Shown here: piece by piece, positions 24,864-33,624 of the stretch
Numbering within the stretch: position 1 is the first letter of the stretch
How the letters are laid out: every line of letters starts with the position of its first letter
Origin: JADZAI01 sp046348585
GTDB lineage: Bacteria > Pseudomonadota > Alphaproteobacteria > Micropepsales > Micropepsaceae
Length of the DNA: 64,000 nt
Assembly (NCBI GenBank): GCA_046348585.1
Contig: JAXMDZ010000002.1
Span: forward strand, 310,001 to 374,000
Reading direction: 5' to 3'
Position numbers and translations under genes: made by a program
Notes under the pieces: model-generated
Database searches by the model: none
What the model was told of the DNA's origin: nothing
The model's input: only the letters and a program-made list of their open reading frames with translations

Positions 24864-25121
24864 GTGGCGATCGTCGTGCGCCTCGATGTGATGCTGGCGC
24901 TGCGCAAGCGGCGGGCGAAGGATCTCGCCGCCGAGATCGGCATCACCGAGGCCAATCTGTCGCTGCTGCGCACCGGCAAGGTGAAGGGCATCCGCTTCGA
25001 GACGCTGGACGCGCTCTGCAAGGCGCTCGATTGCAGTCCCGGCGATCTGCTCGACTACGAGGCGGACGATCCCTCAGAGCCGGGGGCTGCGCCGCTCACG
25101 TCAGGCGGATCTGACCGCTGA
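24864..25121 (+). CDS. Small Xre/Cro-type transcriptional regulator
   Basis: This 85-residue protein is essentially one helix-turn-helix: RRAKDLAAEIGITEANLS followed by RTGKVKGIRFETLDALCKAL and CSPGDLLDYE. It belongs to the YozG-like Xre group that pairs with DUF2975 proteins. The GTG at 24864 is chosen as the start because it follows the upstream stop by four bases and begins the HTH homology; an earlier ATG in frame lies inside the membrane-protein gene. Its 3' end overlaps the convergent CspA-DUF1294 gene by 26 bases. Confidence 0.78.
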   Translation: MAIVVRLDVMLALRKRRAKDLAAEIGITEANLSLLRTGKVKGIRFETLDALCKALDCSPGDLLDYEADDPSEPGAAPLTSGGSDR

Positions 25122-25731
25122 CCACGGCGATCAGCAGCAGCGCGTGGGTCAGGAAAATCAGCCGCGTCATGTAGCGGAAATAGAGCTTGCGGGTCTTGTG
25201 GCGGAAGGCGTGCTGGGCGAAGAGGCCGCCCGCGATGCCGAACAGCGCGTCCGACAGGTGCATCGACATCTCGCGCACCCGCAGCCGGCCCTCCACCGCG
25301 TAGCGCTTGTCGAACCAGTAGAGCAGGCCCGAGACGAGGCCCATGCCGACATAGAGCCCGGCGAACCAGACCGGGGCGCGGCCGATCGCCGCCGCGACGA
25401 AGGCGACCGTCAGCAGCGCCGTCGCCGCCGCGAGGCGCGACACGTCGACGGCCGTCAGGCGAGCGCGCGCCGGCTTCTCCGGCGGGCGCGGCGGAGGCGG
25501 CGGAGGCGCCCCGACGATCTCGATTTCCTGCGCCGCCGGACGGCCGTTGCGTCCCTCCGCCAGGCGGAAGCGCACGCGGTCGCCGATGGCGGGGCGGACA
25601 TGGCGGGAATTCAGGAACTTGACGTGAATGAAGACGTCGCCCCCCGCCTGCGGTGCGGCGGCGAAGCCAAAGCCCTTCTCGTCGTCCCACGAGACGACGA
25701 CGCCTTCGATGCGTGCGGTTTCTTCTGTCAC
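25096..25731 (-). CDS. Cold-shock domain-DUF1294 fusion protein
   Basis: The 211-residue protein has a cold-shock nucleic-acid-binding domain at residues 1-75, with the RNP-like motifs KGFGFAAA and VFIHVKFL. A proline-rich linker follows, then a membrane domain of about four helices matching DUF1294 (YWFDKRYAVEGRLRVRE and HLSDALFGIAGGLFAQ). This CSD-DUF1294 architecture is known in proteobacteria. It should tether an RNA/DNA-binding domain to the inner membrane; its cellular role is unknown. Confidence 0.85.
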   Translation of the reverse strand: MTEETARIEGVVVSWDDEKGFGFAAAPQAGGDVFIHVKFLNSRHVRPAIGDRVRFRLAEGRNGRPAAQEIEIVGAPPPPPPRPPEKPARARLTAVDVSRLAAATALLTVAFVAAAIGRAPVWFAGLYVGMGLVSGLLYWFDKRYAVEGRLRVREMSMHLSDALFGIAGGLFAQHAFRHKTRKLYFRYMTRLIFLTHALLLIAVVSGQIRLT

Positions 25732-25922
25732 GGCGCGGGCTGCATAGCCGAGTGCGGCCCGCGCGTCGATCTTGGAAGCTTGACGATTGTGTCAGGCCCG
25801 CGCCGCACGCGGCCCGGCCATGTTGCAGCGCGAGACAGGATCGCCGCGACGGCTGGCGCCCTGCCGTCCGGCGCGTCTAAGCTGACGCATCGACATCGCA
25901 CAAAACCCAAGGAAACGCCGCC

Positions 25923-27197
25923 ATGGATTTCTCGATTCCGCCCCACGTCAAAGAGCTGCTCGACCGGATGGACGCCTTCATCGAGGCCGAGATCAAGCCG
26001 CTCCAGGCGGAGGGCGACAACGAGCGCTTCTTCGACCACCGCCGCGAACACGCCCGCACCGACTGGGACAATGACGGCAAGCCGCGCCACGACTGGGAGG
26101 AGCTGCTGCGCGAGATGCGCCGCCGCGCCGACCGCGCCGGCTTCCTGCGGCTCGCGCTGCCCGAGGAATACGGCGGCAAGAACATCGGCAATCTGGCGAT
26201 GGCGATCATCCGCGAGCATCTGGCGGCGAAAGGCCTCGGCCTCCACAACGACCTCCAGAACGAAAGCTCGATCGTCGGCAATTTCCCGCAGATCCTGATG
26301 TTCCGCGATTTCGGCCGCCCCGGCCAGGCCGAGGAGTGGATCAACGGCGCGCTGGCGGGCACCCACCGCGCCGCCTTCGGCCTCACCGAGCCCGATCACG
26401 GCTCTGACGCGACCTGGATGGAGACGGCTGCGGTCAAGGACGGCGACGGCTGGATCATCAACGGCGCGAAGATGTGGAACACCGGCGTCCATGTCGCCAG
26501 CCACGACATGGTGTTCTGCCGCACCAGCGGCAAGGCGGGCGACGCCAAGGGCATCTCGTGCTTCCTGGTGCCGATGAACGCGCCAGGCGTGAACGTCGAG
26601 TTCTATTACTGGACGTTCAACATGCCGACCGACCACGCGCATGTGACGTTCAAGAACGTCCGCGTGCCCGACGAGGCGCTGTTCGGCCCGCTCGACGACG
26701 GCCTGCGCCTCGCCCGCCATTTCGTGCACGAGAACCGCATCCGCCAGGCGGCCTCCTCGCTGGGCGCGGGCGTCTATTGCCTCAACGAGGCGATCGACTA
26801 CGCCAATGTGCGCAAGCCCTTCGGCAAGAAGCTGTCGGCCAATCAGGCGATCCAGTTCCCCACGGTCGAGCTGATGACCCAGGCCGAGATGCTGCGCCTG
26901 CTGATCCACAAGACCGCCTGGGAGATGGACCAGATGACCGGGCCGGAGATTCAGGTCCAGCTCTCCGACAAGGTCTCGATGTGCAATTACTGGGCGAACC
27001 GCTTCTGCTGCGAGGCGGCCGACTGGGCGATGCAGGTGCATGGCGGCATGGGCTATTCGCGCCACAAGCCGTTCGAGCACATCTACCGCCACCACCGCCG
27101 CTATCGCATCACCGAAGGATCGGAACAGATCCAGATGCGCAACGTCGCCGGACACCTGTTCGGCTTCCTCGGCAAGAATGCGAAGCGCGAGCACTAG
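25923..27197 (+). CDS. Acyl-CoA dehydrogenase
   Basis: A protein of 424 residues with the acyl-CoA dehydrogenase fold: an N-terminal helical domain, the FAD-binding middle segment (FGLTEPDHGSDATWMET) and the C-terminal helical domain ending RYRITEGSEQIQMRNV. It should introduce the alpha-beta double bond into an acyl-CoA and pass electrons to ETF. Substrate cannot be read from sequence. It is a single-gene unit between the CspA fusion and a convergent MFS transporter. Confidence 0.9.
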   Translation: MDFSIPPHVKELLDRMDAFIEAEIKPLQAEGDNERFFDHRREHARTDWDNDGKPRHDWEELLREMRRRADRAGFLRLALPEEYGGKNIGNLAMAIIREHLAAKGLGLHNDLQNESSIVGNFPQILMFRDFGRPGQAEEWINGALAGTHRAAFGLTEPDHGSDATWMETAAVKDGDGWIINGAKMWNTGVHVASHDMVFCRTSGKAGDAKGISCFLVPMNAPGVNVEFYYWTFNMPTDHAHVTFKNVRVPDEALFGPLDDGLRLARHFVHENRIRQAASSLGAGVYCLNEAIDYANVRKPFGKKLSANQAIQFPTVELMTQAEMLRLLIHKTAWEMDQMTGPEIQVQLSDKVSMCNYWANRFCCEAADWAMQVHGGMGYSRHKPFEHIYRHHRRYRITEGSEQIQMRNVAGHLFGFLGKNAKREH

Positions 27198-27204
27198 GCG
27201 CAAG

Positions 27205-27228
27205 GCGGGGCGGCGCGCGCCGCCCCGC
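27205..27228. terminator. Bidirectional terminator hairpin
   Basis: A perfect 24-bp GC palindrome (gcggggcggcgc and its complement) lies between the stops of the convergent acyl-CoA dehydrogenase and MFS genes. No T-run is present on either strand. Confidence 0.6.
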
Positions 27229-27235
27229 TTGGCCG

Positions 27236-28612
27236 TCAGCTCACCAGTTCCTCGCGGATCGTGCGCCGCGCCGCCCAGAAGAGGACATAGGCGGATGCGC
27301 CCACGATGTAGAAGGCGATCAGCGACCAGCGCAGGCCCTCGTTGACGCCGAGGCCGAAGCCGTGCGCCATCAGATCGCTGATGATGCCGATCCCGAGCGG
27401 TCCGAGCCCGAGGCCGATCAGGTTGATGATGAACAGCAGAACCGCCGCCGCCGTCGCCCGCGTCTCGGGCCGCACCAGGCCCTGCACGGTCGCATAGACC
27501 GGCCCGTACCACAGCGTGTTGAGGATCGGCGGGACCGCCAGCACGACCAGCGCGACCACGAGGTCGTTCGTCAGCAGGCCGAAGACGTAGAACGGGATCG
27601 AGACCAGCGTGGCGATCGCCGGCATCGCCATGTTGAAGCGCTGGTCGCGGCCGCCGAAACGGTCGCCCAGCAGGCCGCCGAGCCAGGTGCCGAGCGCCCC
27701 GGCGATTCCGGCGACGAGGCCGAGCACGGTGGCGATGAAGCCGAGCGGATTGAGCCCGAAGGGCGCGGCCATCTCGGCGAGCTGGACGGCGTGATTGCGC
27801 AGGAAGAACGAGACGATGAAGGCGGCCGAGCCGTAGCCGATGAAGGCCTTGATCGCGGCGGCGAAGGCGGCGAGCCAGAAGGTCCGCTTGGTGGAGAGTT
27901 CGCGCAGCGCAGCGCCGAGACTGGGCGCGGCGGCGCGCTTGGCCTCCAGCGCGGCCTTGAGGCGGCGGCGCGGCTCGACCAGCGTGAAGGCCGCGACCAG
28001 CGCCATCACCACGCCGGGCGCGCCGGCGACCATGAAGGCGACGCGCCAGCCATAGGCATCGGCGACCAGCCCGCCCAGCACCATGCCGATCAGCCCGCCG
28101 AGCGGCGTGCCGAGCGAGTAGAAGGCGAGCGCCGAGGCGCGCTTTTCCTTCGGCGTATAATCGACGATCAGCGAATGGGCGGGCGGCGTGCAGCCGGCTT
28201 CGCCGACGCCGACGCCGATGCGGGCGGCCACCATCTCGACATAGGACCGCGCGAAGCCGCAGGCGACCGTGAAGGCGCTCCACACCGCCGTCGCGGCGGC
28301 GATGATGAGCGGCCGGTTGCCGCGCTCGGCGTAGCGGGCGATCGGAATGCCGAGCACGGTATAGAAGACCGCGAAGGCGAGCCCGGTCATCAGCCCGAGC
28401 TGGGTGTCGCTCAGATGGAGGTCGTGCTTGATCGGCTCGGCGAGGACCGACATCACCTGCCGGTCGAGGAAGTTCAGCGTGTAGATGACCAGAAGGACGC
28501 TCAAGGCATAGCGGCGATACCCGGCCGGCACGAGCGCGGGCTGGGACGCGGATTGGGGCGCGGACTGGGATGCGGATCCGGCCTCCCCATCCGCTGCGGA
28601 CTGGCTCGTCAC
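27236..28612 (-). CDS. Spinster-type MFS transporter
   Basis: The protein has 458 residues and twelve membrane helices. The first-helix region LNFLDRQVMSVLAEPIK and the GIPIARYAERGNR loop match the spinster-like MFS group that is abundant in sphingomonads and related bacteria. It may take up or export lipids, aromatic acids or similar organic compounds. A Ser/Gln/Ala-rich N-terminal extension of about 30 residues precedes the first helix. Confidence 0.85.
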   Translation of the reverse strand: MTSQSAADGEAGSASQSAPQSASQPALVPAGYRRYALSVLLVIYTLNFLDRQVMSVLAEPIKHDLHLSDTQLGLMTGLAFAVFYTVLGIPIARYAERGNRPLIIAAATAVWSAFTVACGFARSYVEMVAARIGVGVGEAGCTPPAHSLIVDYTPKEKRASALAFYSLGTPLGGLIGMVLGGLVADAYGWRVAFMVAGAPGVVMALVAAFTLVEPRRRLKAALEAKRAAAPSLGAALRELSTKRTFWLAAFAAAIKAFIGYGSAAFIVSFFLRNHAVQLAEMAAPFGLNPLGFIATVLGLVAGIAGALGTWLGGLLGDRFGGRDQRFNMAMPAIATLVSIPFYVFGLLTNDLVVALVVLAVPPILNTLWYGPVYATVQGLVRPETRATAAAVLLFIINLIGLGLGPLGIGIISDLMAHGFGLGVNEGLRWSLIAFYIVGASAYVLFWAARRTIREELVS

Positions 28613-28826
28613 TGGCGTCTCCCCGGTGTTATCGTTGCGGACCGCTCTCGATGGCGGCTCGCCCGCAGGTTCGGCGAGCGGGCGGGCGGACGCAACCGCT
28701 TTGATGGCCGCGGGGGCATGGGGCGGGGAGCGGCCCCGCTTGCGACCCCGCGGCCCGGCGGTCTATTGGACTGCGCCGGGCACGGACGATCGGCCCAACA
28801 CTCCATCGGCGGCGGCCAGGACCATC

Positions 28827-29060
28827 ATGACGCTGGATCAACTCGAGAAGGGCGCGGTCGCCAGGATCGCGTCGATCGGCGTTCTCGACCCGGATCTGGA
28901 GGTCAAGCTGCGCGAAATGGGGTTCTGCGAAGGCGACGAGGTCGAATTGCTCGCCACCGGCCCGCTCGGCGGCCAGCCGCTCGCCGTGCGGCTCAACCGG
29001 CGCATCGTGGCGCTGCGGCGCGGCGAGGCGGCCTCCATCGAGATCGAGCCCGGCCGATGA
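28827..29060 (+). CDS. feoA: Ferrous iron transport protein FeoA
   Basis: A 77-residue SH3-like protein with the FeoA pattern LEKGAVARIASIG, LREMGFCEGDEVELL and PLGGQPLAVRLNRR. It assists FeoB. It overlaps feoB by four bases (ATGA). The ATG at 28827 is chosen as it starts the FeoA domain; the upstream frame is unlike protein. No obvious Fur box was found in the 214 bases ahead of it. Confidence 0.9.
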   Translation: MTLDQLEKGAVARIASIGVLDPDLEVKLREMGFCEGDEVELLATGPLGGQPLAVRLNRRIVALRRGEAASIEIEPGR

Positions 29061-30886
29061 GCACCGTGCGTCTGGCGCTGGTCGGCGCGCCCAATTGCGG
29101 CAAGTCCACCCTTTTCAACGGCCTGACCGGCGGCCGCGCCAAGACCGCGAACTATGCCGGCGTGACGGTCGAACGGCGCAGCGGACGGTTCGAAACCGGC
29201 TCCGGCACCGAAATCGAACTGCTCGATCTTCCGGGCATCTACGGCCTCTCCGCCCGCTCGCTCGACGAACAGATCGCCCTCGACACGATCGCCGGGCGCG
29301 TTCCCGGCGAGCGCCCGCCCGAGGCGCTGATGATCATGGTCGATGCGTCCGACCTGCGCACCAGCCTGCACTTCGTGCTCCAGGCGCGGGCCCTCGGCCT
29401 GCCGATGCTGGTCACGCTCAACATGATCGACCTCGCCGAGCGCGACGGCGTGCGCATCGACCTCGACGTCCTGCAACGCCGCCTCGGCGTGCCGGTGGTC
29501 GCGGCCCGCGCCACGCGCCGGGCCGGACGCGCGGCGCTGCTGGGGCGCCTCGATGCGCTCATCGCCTCGGGCGAATGGCTGCACCCGCCCCGACCCGTGT
29601 CCGCGCCCGATCTGAAGGCGCTCCAGCGCGAGGCGCGCGACATCGCGCGGGCGGCGATCCTCGCCGAGCCCGTCCTCAACAAGGTGACGCGGGCGCTCGA
29701 CCGCGTCGTTCTCCACAAGGTCGCCGGGCCGCTCGTCCTGGCGGCGATCCTCTTCTTCATGTTCCAGGCGGTGTTCGCCTGGGCGGCCTGGCCGATGGAC
29801 GCGATCGACGCGGCGGCGACGGCGCTCGGCGACTTCATCACCCGCATCACGCCCGACGGCTGGCTGCGCAGCCTCCTCGTCGACGGCGTCATCGCCGGGG
29901 TCGGCAGCGTCGTCGTCTTCCTGCCGCAGATCGTCATCCTGTTCGCGATGATCCTGGCGCTGGAAGCCTCCGGCTACATGGCCCGCGCCGCCTTCATGAT
30001 GGACGAGCTGATGCTGCGCGTCGGCCTCAACGGCCGCGCCTTCATCCCGCTGCTCTCCAGCTTCGCCTGCGCGATCCCCGGCATGATGGCGGCGCGGGTG
30101 ATCGAGAACGACCGCGACCGGCTGACCACGATCATGATCGCCCCGCTGATGACCTGCTCGGCGCGGCTGCCGGTCTATACGCTCATCATCTCCGCCTTCA
30201 TCCCGCCGGTCGCGGTCGGGCCGTTCGGGCTTCAGGGTCTGGTGATGTTCGCGCTCTACGCCATGGGCATCCTCAGCGCCCTCGTCGTCGCGCTGGTGCT
30301 GAAGCGGACCATGACCAAAGGCCCGCCCCAGGCGCTGATCATGGAGCTGCCGACCTACAAGCTGCCGGACTTCCGCGACTTCGCGCTCAATCTCTTCTCG
30401 CGCGCCTTCGCGTTCCTGCGCCGCGCCGGCACGGTGATCTTCGTCGTCTCGATCGTGCTCTGGTTCCTGGCGAGCTTCCCCGAAGGCGCGCCGACGATCC
30501 GCGAGACCTATGCCGGCATGATCGGCGGGGTGATCGAGCCGATCCTGCGCCCCATCGGCTTCAACCTCGAGATCGCCATCGCGCTGGTGCCCGGCATGGC
30601 GGCGCGCGAGGTCGCGGTCGGGGCGCTGGGCGCGGTCTATGGCGTTCAGGGCGCCGAGAGCGGACAGGGTCTCGCCACGACGCTCAGCGGGGCCTGGCCG
30701 CTGCCGACCGCGCTCGCCTTCCTCGCCTGGTATGTCTATGCGCCGCAATGCTTCGCCAGCATCGCGGTGGCGCGGCGCGAGACCAATTCCCGGTGGCTGA
30801 CGGCGTTCATCGTCGCCTATCTGTTCGCGCTGGCCTACGCGGCGGCCGGTGCGACCTACTGGATCGCCGTCTGGGCCGGGCTCTAG
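29057..30886 (+). CDS. feoB: Ferrous iron transporter FeoB
   Basis: The 609-residue protein has an N-terminal G domain with G1 GAPNCGKST (10-18), G3 DLPGIY and G4 NMID, followed by the helical GDI region and the membrane domain with its two gate repeats (ALEASGYMARAAFMMDE and CAIPGMMAARVIEN). It imports Fe2+ across the inner membrane. It is shorter than the E. coli protein (773 residues), as is common in alphaproteobacteria, and no feoC follows. Ferrous uptake fits the low-oxygen cbb3 system encoded further on. Confidence 0.93.
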   Translation: MSTVRLALVGAPNCGKSTLFNGLTGGRAKTANYAGVTVERRSGRFETGSGTEIELLDLPGIYGLSARSLDEQIALDTIAGRVPGERPPEALMIMVDASDLRTSLHFVLQARALGLPMLVTLNMIDLAERDGVRIDLDVLQRRLGVPVVAARATRRAGRAALLGRLDALIASGEWLHPPRPVSAPDLKALQREARDIARAAILAEPVLNKVTRALDRVVLHKVAGPLVLAAILFFMFQAVFAWAAWPMDAIDAAATALGDFITRITPDGWLRSLLVDGVIAGVGSVVVFLPQIVILFAMILALEASGYMARAAFMMDELMLRVGLNGRAFIPLLSSFACAIPGMMAARVIENDRDRLTTIMIAPLMTCSARLPVYTLIISAFIPPVAVGPFGLQGLVMFALYAMGILSALVVALVLKRTMTKGPPQALIMELPTYKLPDFRDFALNLFSRAFAFLRRAGTVIFVVSIVLWFLASFPEGAPTIRETYAGMIGGVIEPILRPIGFNLEIAIALVPGMAAREVAVGALGAVYGVQGAESGQGLATTLSGAWPLPTALAFLAWYVYAPQCFASIAVARRETNSRWLTAFIVAYLFALAYAAAGATYWIAVWAGL

Positions 30887-30896
30887 CGCCCGGCGC

Positions 30897-31784
30897 TCAG
30901 CGCCACGAGCCGTCCAGCAGCTTGATGATGGCGCTGAAATCCCTGGCCGCGCCGCCGAGCCCTGCGAACAGCTGGTAGAGCGCCTCGGCCTGCGCGCCCA
31001 TCGGCACGCTCGCCTCGACGCCCTGCGCCGCCTCCAGCGCGAGCTTCAGATCCTTCAGCATCAGCGCCGCCGCGAAGCCGCCCTCGTAGTCGCGGTTCGA
31101 GGGCGCGGCCGGCACCGGACCCGGCACCGGACAATAAGACGTCATCGACCAGCACTGGCCCGACGCCTTCGACGAGATGTCGAAGAAGGTCTGGGCGTCG
31201 AGGCCGAGCTTCTGCGCCAGCGTAAAGGCTTCGCAGGTGCCGATCATGCCGATCGCGAGCAGCATGTTGTTGCAGATCTTGGCCGCCTGCCCCGCGCCGC
31301 TCGCGCCGGCCCGGATGACCGCCTTGCCCATCTCGGCGAGATACGGCTCGGCCCGCGCGAAGGCGGCCTCGCTCGCGCCCACCATGAAGGTCAGCGTTCC
31401 GGCCGAGGCCGCGGCGATCCCACCCGAGACCGGCGCATCGACCATGGCGAGGCCGCGCGCTTCGGCGGCGGCGCCGACCGCCTTCGCGGTCGCCACGTCG
31501 ATGGTCGAGCAGTCGATGAGGATGGCGGCCGGATCGGCGGCGGCGAAGATGCCGTCCTCATAGACCGCCTTCACGTGTTTCCCGGCCGGCAGCATGGTGA
31601 TGACGGCCTCCGCGCCCCGCGCCGCGTCGGCGGCGCTGGAGGCCATGGCGGCCCCCGCCTTCGCCGCTGCGTCGAGCGCCGCCTGCGACAGGTCGAAGGC
31701 GCGCACCGTGCGGCCCGCCTTGATCAGGTTGGCGGCCATGCCCGAGCCCATATTGCCCAGGCCGATGAAGGCGACGTGCGGCAT
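30897..31784 (-). CDS. mmsB: 3-hydroxyisobutyrate dehydrogenase
   Basis: The protein is 295 residues from the ATG at 31784, which has GAGG at good distance; a GTG at 31796 overlapping the mmsA stop is the alternative. It shows the Rossmann motif GLGNMGSGMA, the substrate-binding DAPVSGGIAAA, and the catalytic lysine segment GQAAKICNN. It oxidises 3-hydroxyisobutyrate to methylmalonate semialdehyde in valine breakdown. Its position directly after mmsA in a minus-strand operon supports the name. Confidence 0.9.
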   Translation of the reverse strand: MPHVAFIGLGNMGSGMAANLIKAGRTVRAFDLSQAALDAAAKAGAAMASSAADAARGAEAVITMLPAGKHVKAVYEDGIFAAADPAAILIDCSTIDVATAKAVGAAAEARGLAMVDAPVSGGIAAASAGTLTFMVGASEAAFARAEPYLAEMGKAVIRAGASGAGQAAKICNNMLLAIGMIGTCEAFTLAQKLGLDAQTFFDISSKASGQCWSMTSYCPVPGPVPAAPSNRDYEGGFAAALMLKDLKLALEAAQGVEASVPMGAQAEALYQLFAGLGGAARDFSAIIKLLDGSWR

Positions 31785-31792
31785 GGCCGGCC

Positions 31793-33292
31793 TCACTTCA
31801 TGGTCGGGATGACGAAGCTCTGGTCGGAGACCGGCCCGCCGGCCGGCCAGCGCTGCGTCACCGTCTTGATGCGGGTGAAGAAGCGGAAGCCCTCCGGCCC
31901 GTGCTGGTTGACGTCGCCGAAGGCGCTGCGCTTCCAGCCGCCGAAGGTGTGATAGGCGAGCGGCACCGGAATTGGCACGTTGATGCCGACCATGCCGACC
32001 TCGACGCGGGCGGCGAACTCGCGGGCCGCCTCGCCGTTGCGGGTGAAGATGGCGACGCCGTTGCCGTATTGATGCTTGCTGGGCAGCTCCAGCGCCTCCT
32101 CGAAGGTCGAGGCGCGCACCATCTGGAGCACGGGGCCGAAGATCTCCTCGTGGTAGGTCTTCATGCCGGGCTTCACATGGTCGAACAGCGTCGGGCCGAC
32201 GAAGAAGCCGCCTTCCAGGCCCTGCATCCGGAAGCCGCGGCCGTCGACCACCAGCTCCGCGCCTTCCTTGACGCCCAGCTCGATGTAGTTCTCGATCTTG
32301 GCCTTGTGCGCGGCGGTGACGACCGGGCCGTAATGGGCGTCCTTGTCGGTCGAGGCCCCGACCCTCAGCCCGGCGATCGCCGTGACGAACTTGGCGCGCA
32401 GCGCCTCGGCGGTCTTCTCGCCGACCGGCACGACCACCGGCAGCGCCATGCAGCGTTCGCCGGCCGAACCGAAGGCCGCGCCCATGATGTCGGCGACGGT
32501 CTGGTCGAGATCGGCGTCGGGCAGGATGATGCCGTGGTTCTTGGCCCCGCCCATCGCCTGCACGCGCTTACCCGCCGCGACGCCGCGCTGATAGACGTAG
32601 TGGGCGATGTCGGACGAGCCGACGAAGCTCACCGCCTTGATGTCGGGATGGTCGAGGATGGCGTCGACCGCCTCCTTGTCGCCGTGGACGACGTTGAGCA
32701 CGCCGTCGGGCAGGCCCGCTTCCTTCATCAGCTCGGCGAGGCGCACCGGCAGCGAGGGATCGCGCTCGGACGGTTTCAGGATGAAGGCGTTGCCGGCGGC
32801 GATCGCCGGGCCGAACATCCACATCGGGATCATGGCGGGGAAGTTGAACGGCGTGATGCCGGCGACGACGCCCAGCGGCACGCGCATCGAATAGACGTCG
32901 ATGCCGCTGCCCGCGTTGCCGGTGTAGTCGCCCTTGAGCAGATGCGGCGCGCCGCAGGCGAACTCGATCACCTCCAGGCCGCGCTGGATGTCGCCCTTGG
33001 CGTCGGCGATCACCTTGCCGTGCTCGGAAGCGAGCATCAGCGCAAGCTCGTCCATGTTGGCTTCGAGCAGGCGCTTGAACTCGAACATGACGCGGGCCCG
33101 GCGCTGCGGGTTGGTCGCCGCCCACTCCGGCTGGACGGCCTTGGCGGCGTCCACCGCCGCCGCGATCTCGGCCGCGCCGCCGAGGCGCACGCGCGCCTGA
33201 ACCCGGCCCGTATTCGGGTCGAACACCTCGCCGAAGCGATGGCCGCCGCCCGCAAAGGCCTTGCCGGAAAGATAGTGTTCGATGTCGCGCAT
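31793..33292 (-). CDS. mmsA: Methylmalonate-semialdehyde dehydrogenase (CoA-acylating)
   Basis: A protein of 499 residues with aldehyde dehydrogenase motifs: PFNFPAMIPMWMF, FVGSSDIAHYVY, the catalytic cysteine in GSAGERCMALP, and EEIFGPVLQ. The segment MGGAKNHGIILPDAD is typical of the MmsA subfamily, which makes propionyl-CoA from methylmalonate semialdehyde. The ATG at 33292 has GGGAG upstream and starts the usual sequence MRDIEHYLSG; an ATG seven codons earlier is possible. It leads the mmsA-mmsB operon, divergent from a GntR regulator. Confidence 0.92.
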   Translation of the reverse strand: MRDIEHYLSGKAFAGGGHRFGEVFDPNTGRVQARVRLGGAAEIAAAVDAAKAVQPEWAATNPQRRARVMFEFKRLLEANMDELALMLASEHGKVIADAKGDIQRGLEVIEFACGAPHLLKGDYTGNAGSGIDVYSMRVPLGVVAGITPFNFPAMIPMWMFGPAIAAGNAFILKPSERDPSLPVRLAELMKEAGLPDGVLNVVHGDKEAVDAILDHPDIKAVSFVGSSDIAHYVYQRGVAAGKRVQAMGGAKNHGIILPDADLDQTVADIMGAAFGSAGERCMALPVVVPVGEKTAEALRAKFVTAIAGLRVGASTDKDAHYGPVVTAAHKAKIENYIELGVKEGAELVVDGRGFRMQGLEGGFFVGPTLFDHVKPGMKTYHEEIFGPVLQMVRASTFEEALELPSKHQYGNGVAIFTRNGEAAREFAARVEVGMVGINVPIPVPLAYHTFGGWKRSAFGDVNQHGPEGFRFFTRIKTVTQRWPAGGPVSDQSFVIPTMK

Positions 33293-33624
33293 CAGGCGCC
33301 GCTCCCATCCCATGATCGCAATCGCGCGCCGGACGCTATCACCGCCGCGCAGAGTGCAGATATTGCATTCTCGCCGGTTCGTCTCTGCGCAAATGCAAGG
33401 GCGGCATGACCGCGGGCCGCCGCCTCGTTTCGGCCTTCACGGAAGCGTTCCGTCGCGGAAGCGGCGCGCCCTGCCCTGAACGTAAACTTCCGGGGAAGCC
33501 GAAGAATATCCGGGAGAGCGACGGATTGACGCCTCGTCAAAACCGTTTTCTGCGCCTTCCATGGCAAGGACTGTCTATTGTGACAGTCTTGTGACACCCG
33601 AGGCCGCGTGATGGTGCATCGCAC
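33293..33624. promoter_or_regulatory. Divergent control region, mmsAB and GntR gene
   Basis: These 332 bases hold no gene. At 33569-33588 there is a perfect inverted repeat, gactgtc-N6-gacagtc, followed by a second ttgtgaca overlapping its right side. This is a likely operator for the GntR-type regulator encoded 37 bases downstream. Confidence 0.6.

Noticed and set aside
28613..28826. Fur box ahead of feoA
   Set aside because: The 214-base gap is GC-rich and lacks an AT-rich 19-bp palindrome of the Fur type.
26474..29056. Long open frame running through the acyl-CoA dehydrogenase and MFS genes into feoB
   Set aside because: Its first part is Arg/His/Gln-rich shadow translation of real genes in other frames; only the feoB part from 29057 is genuine.
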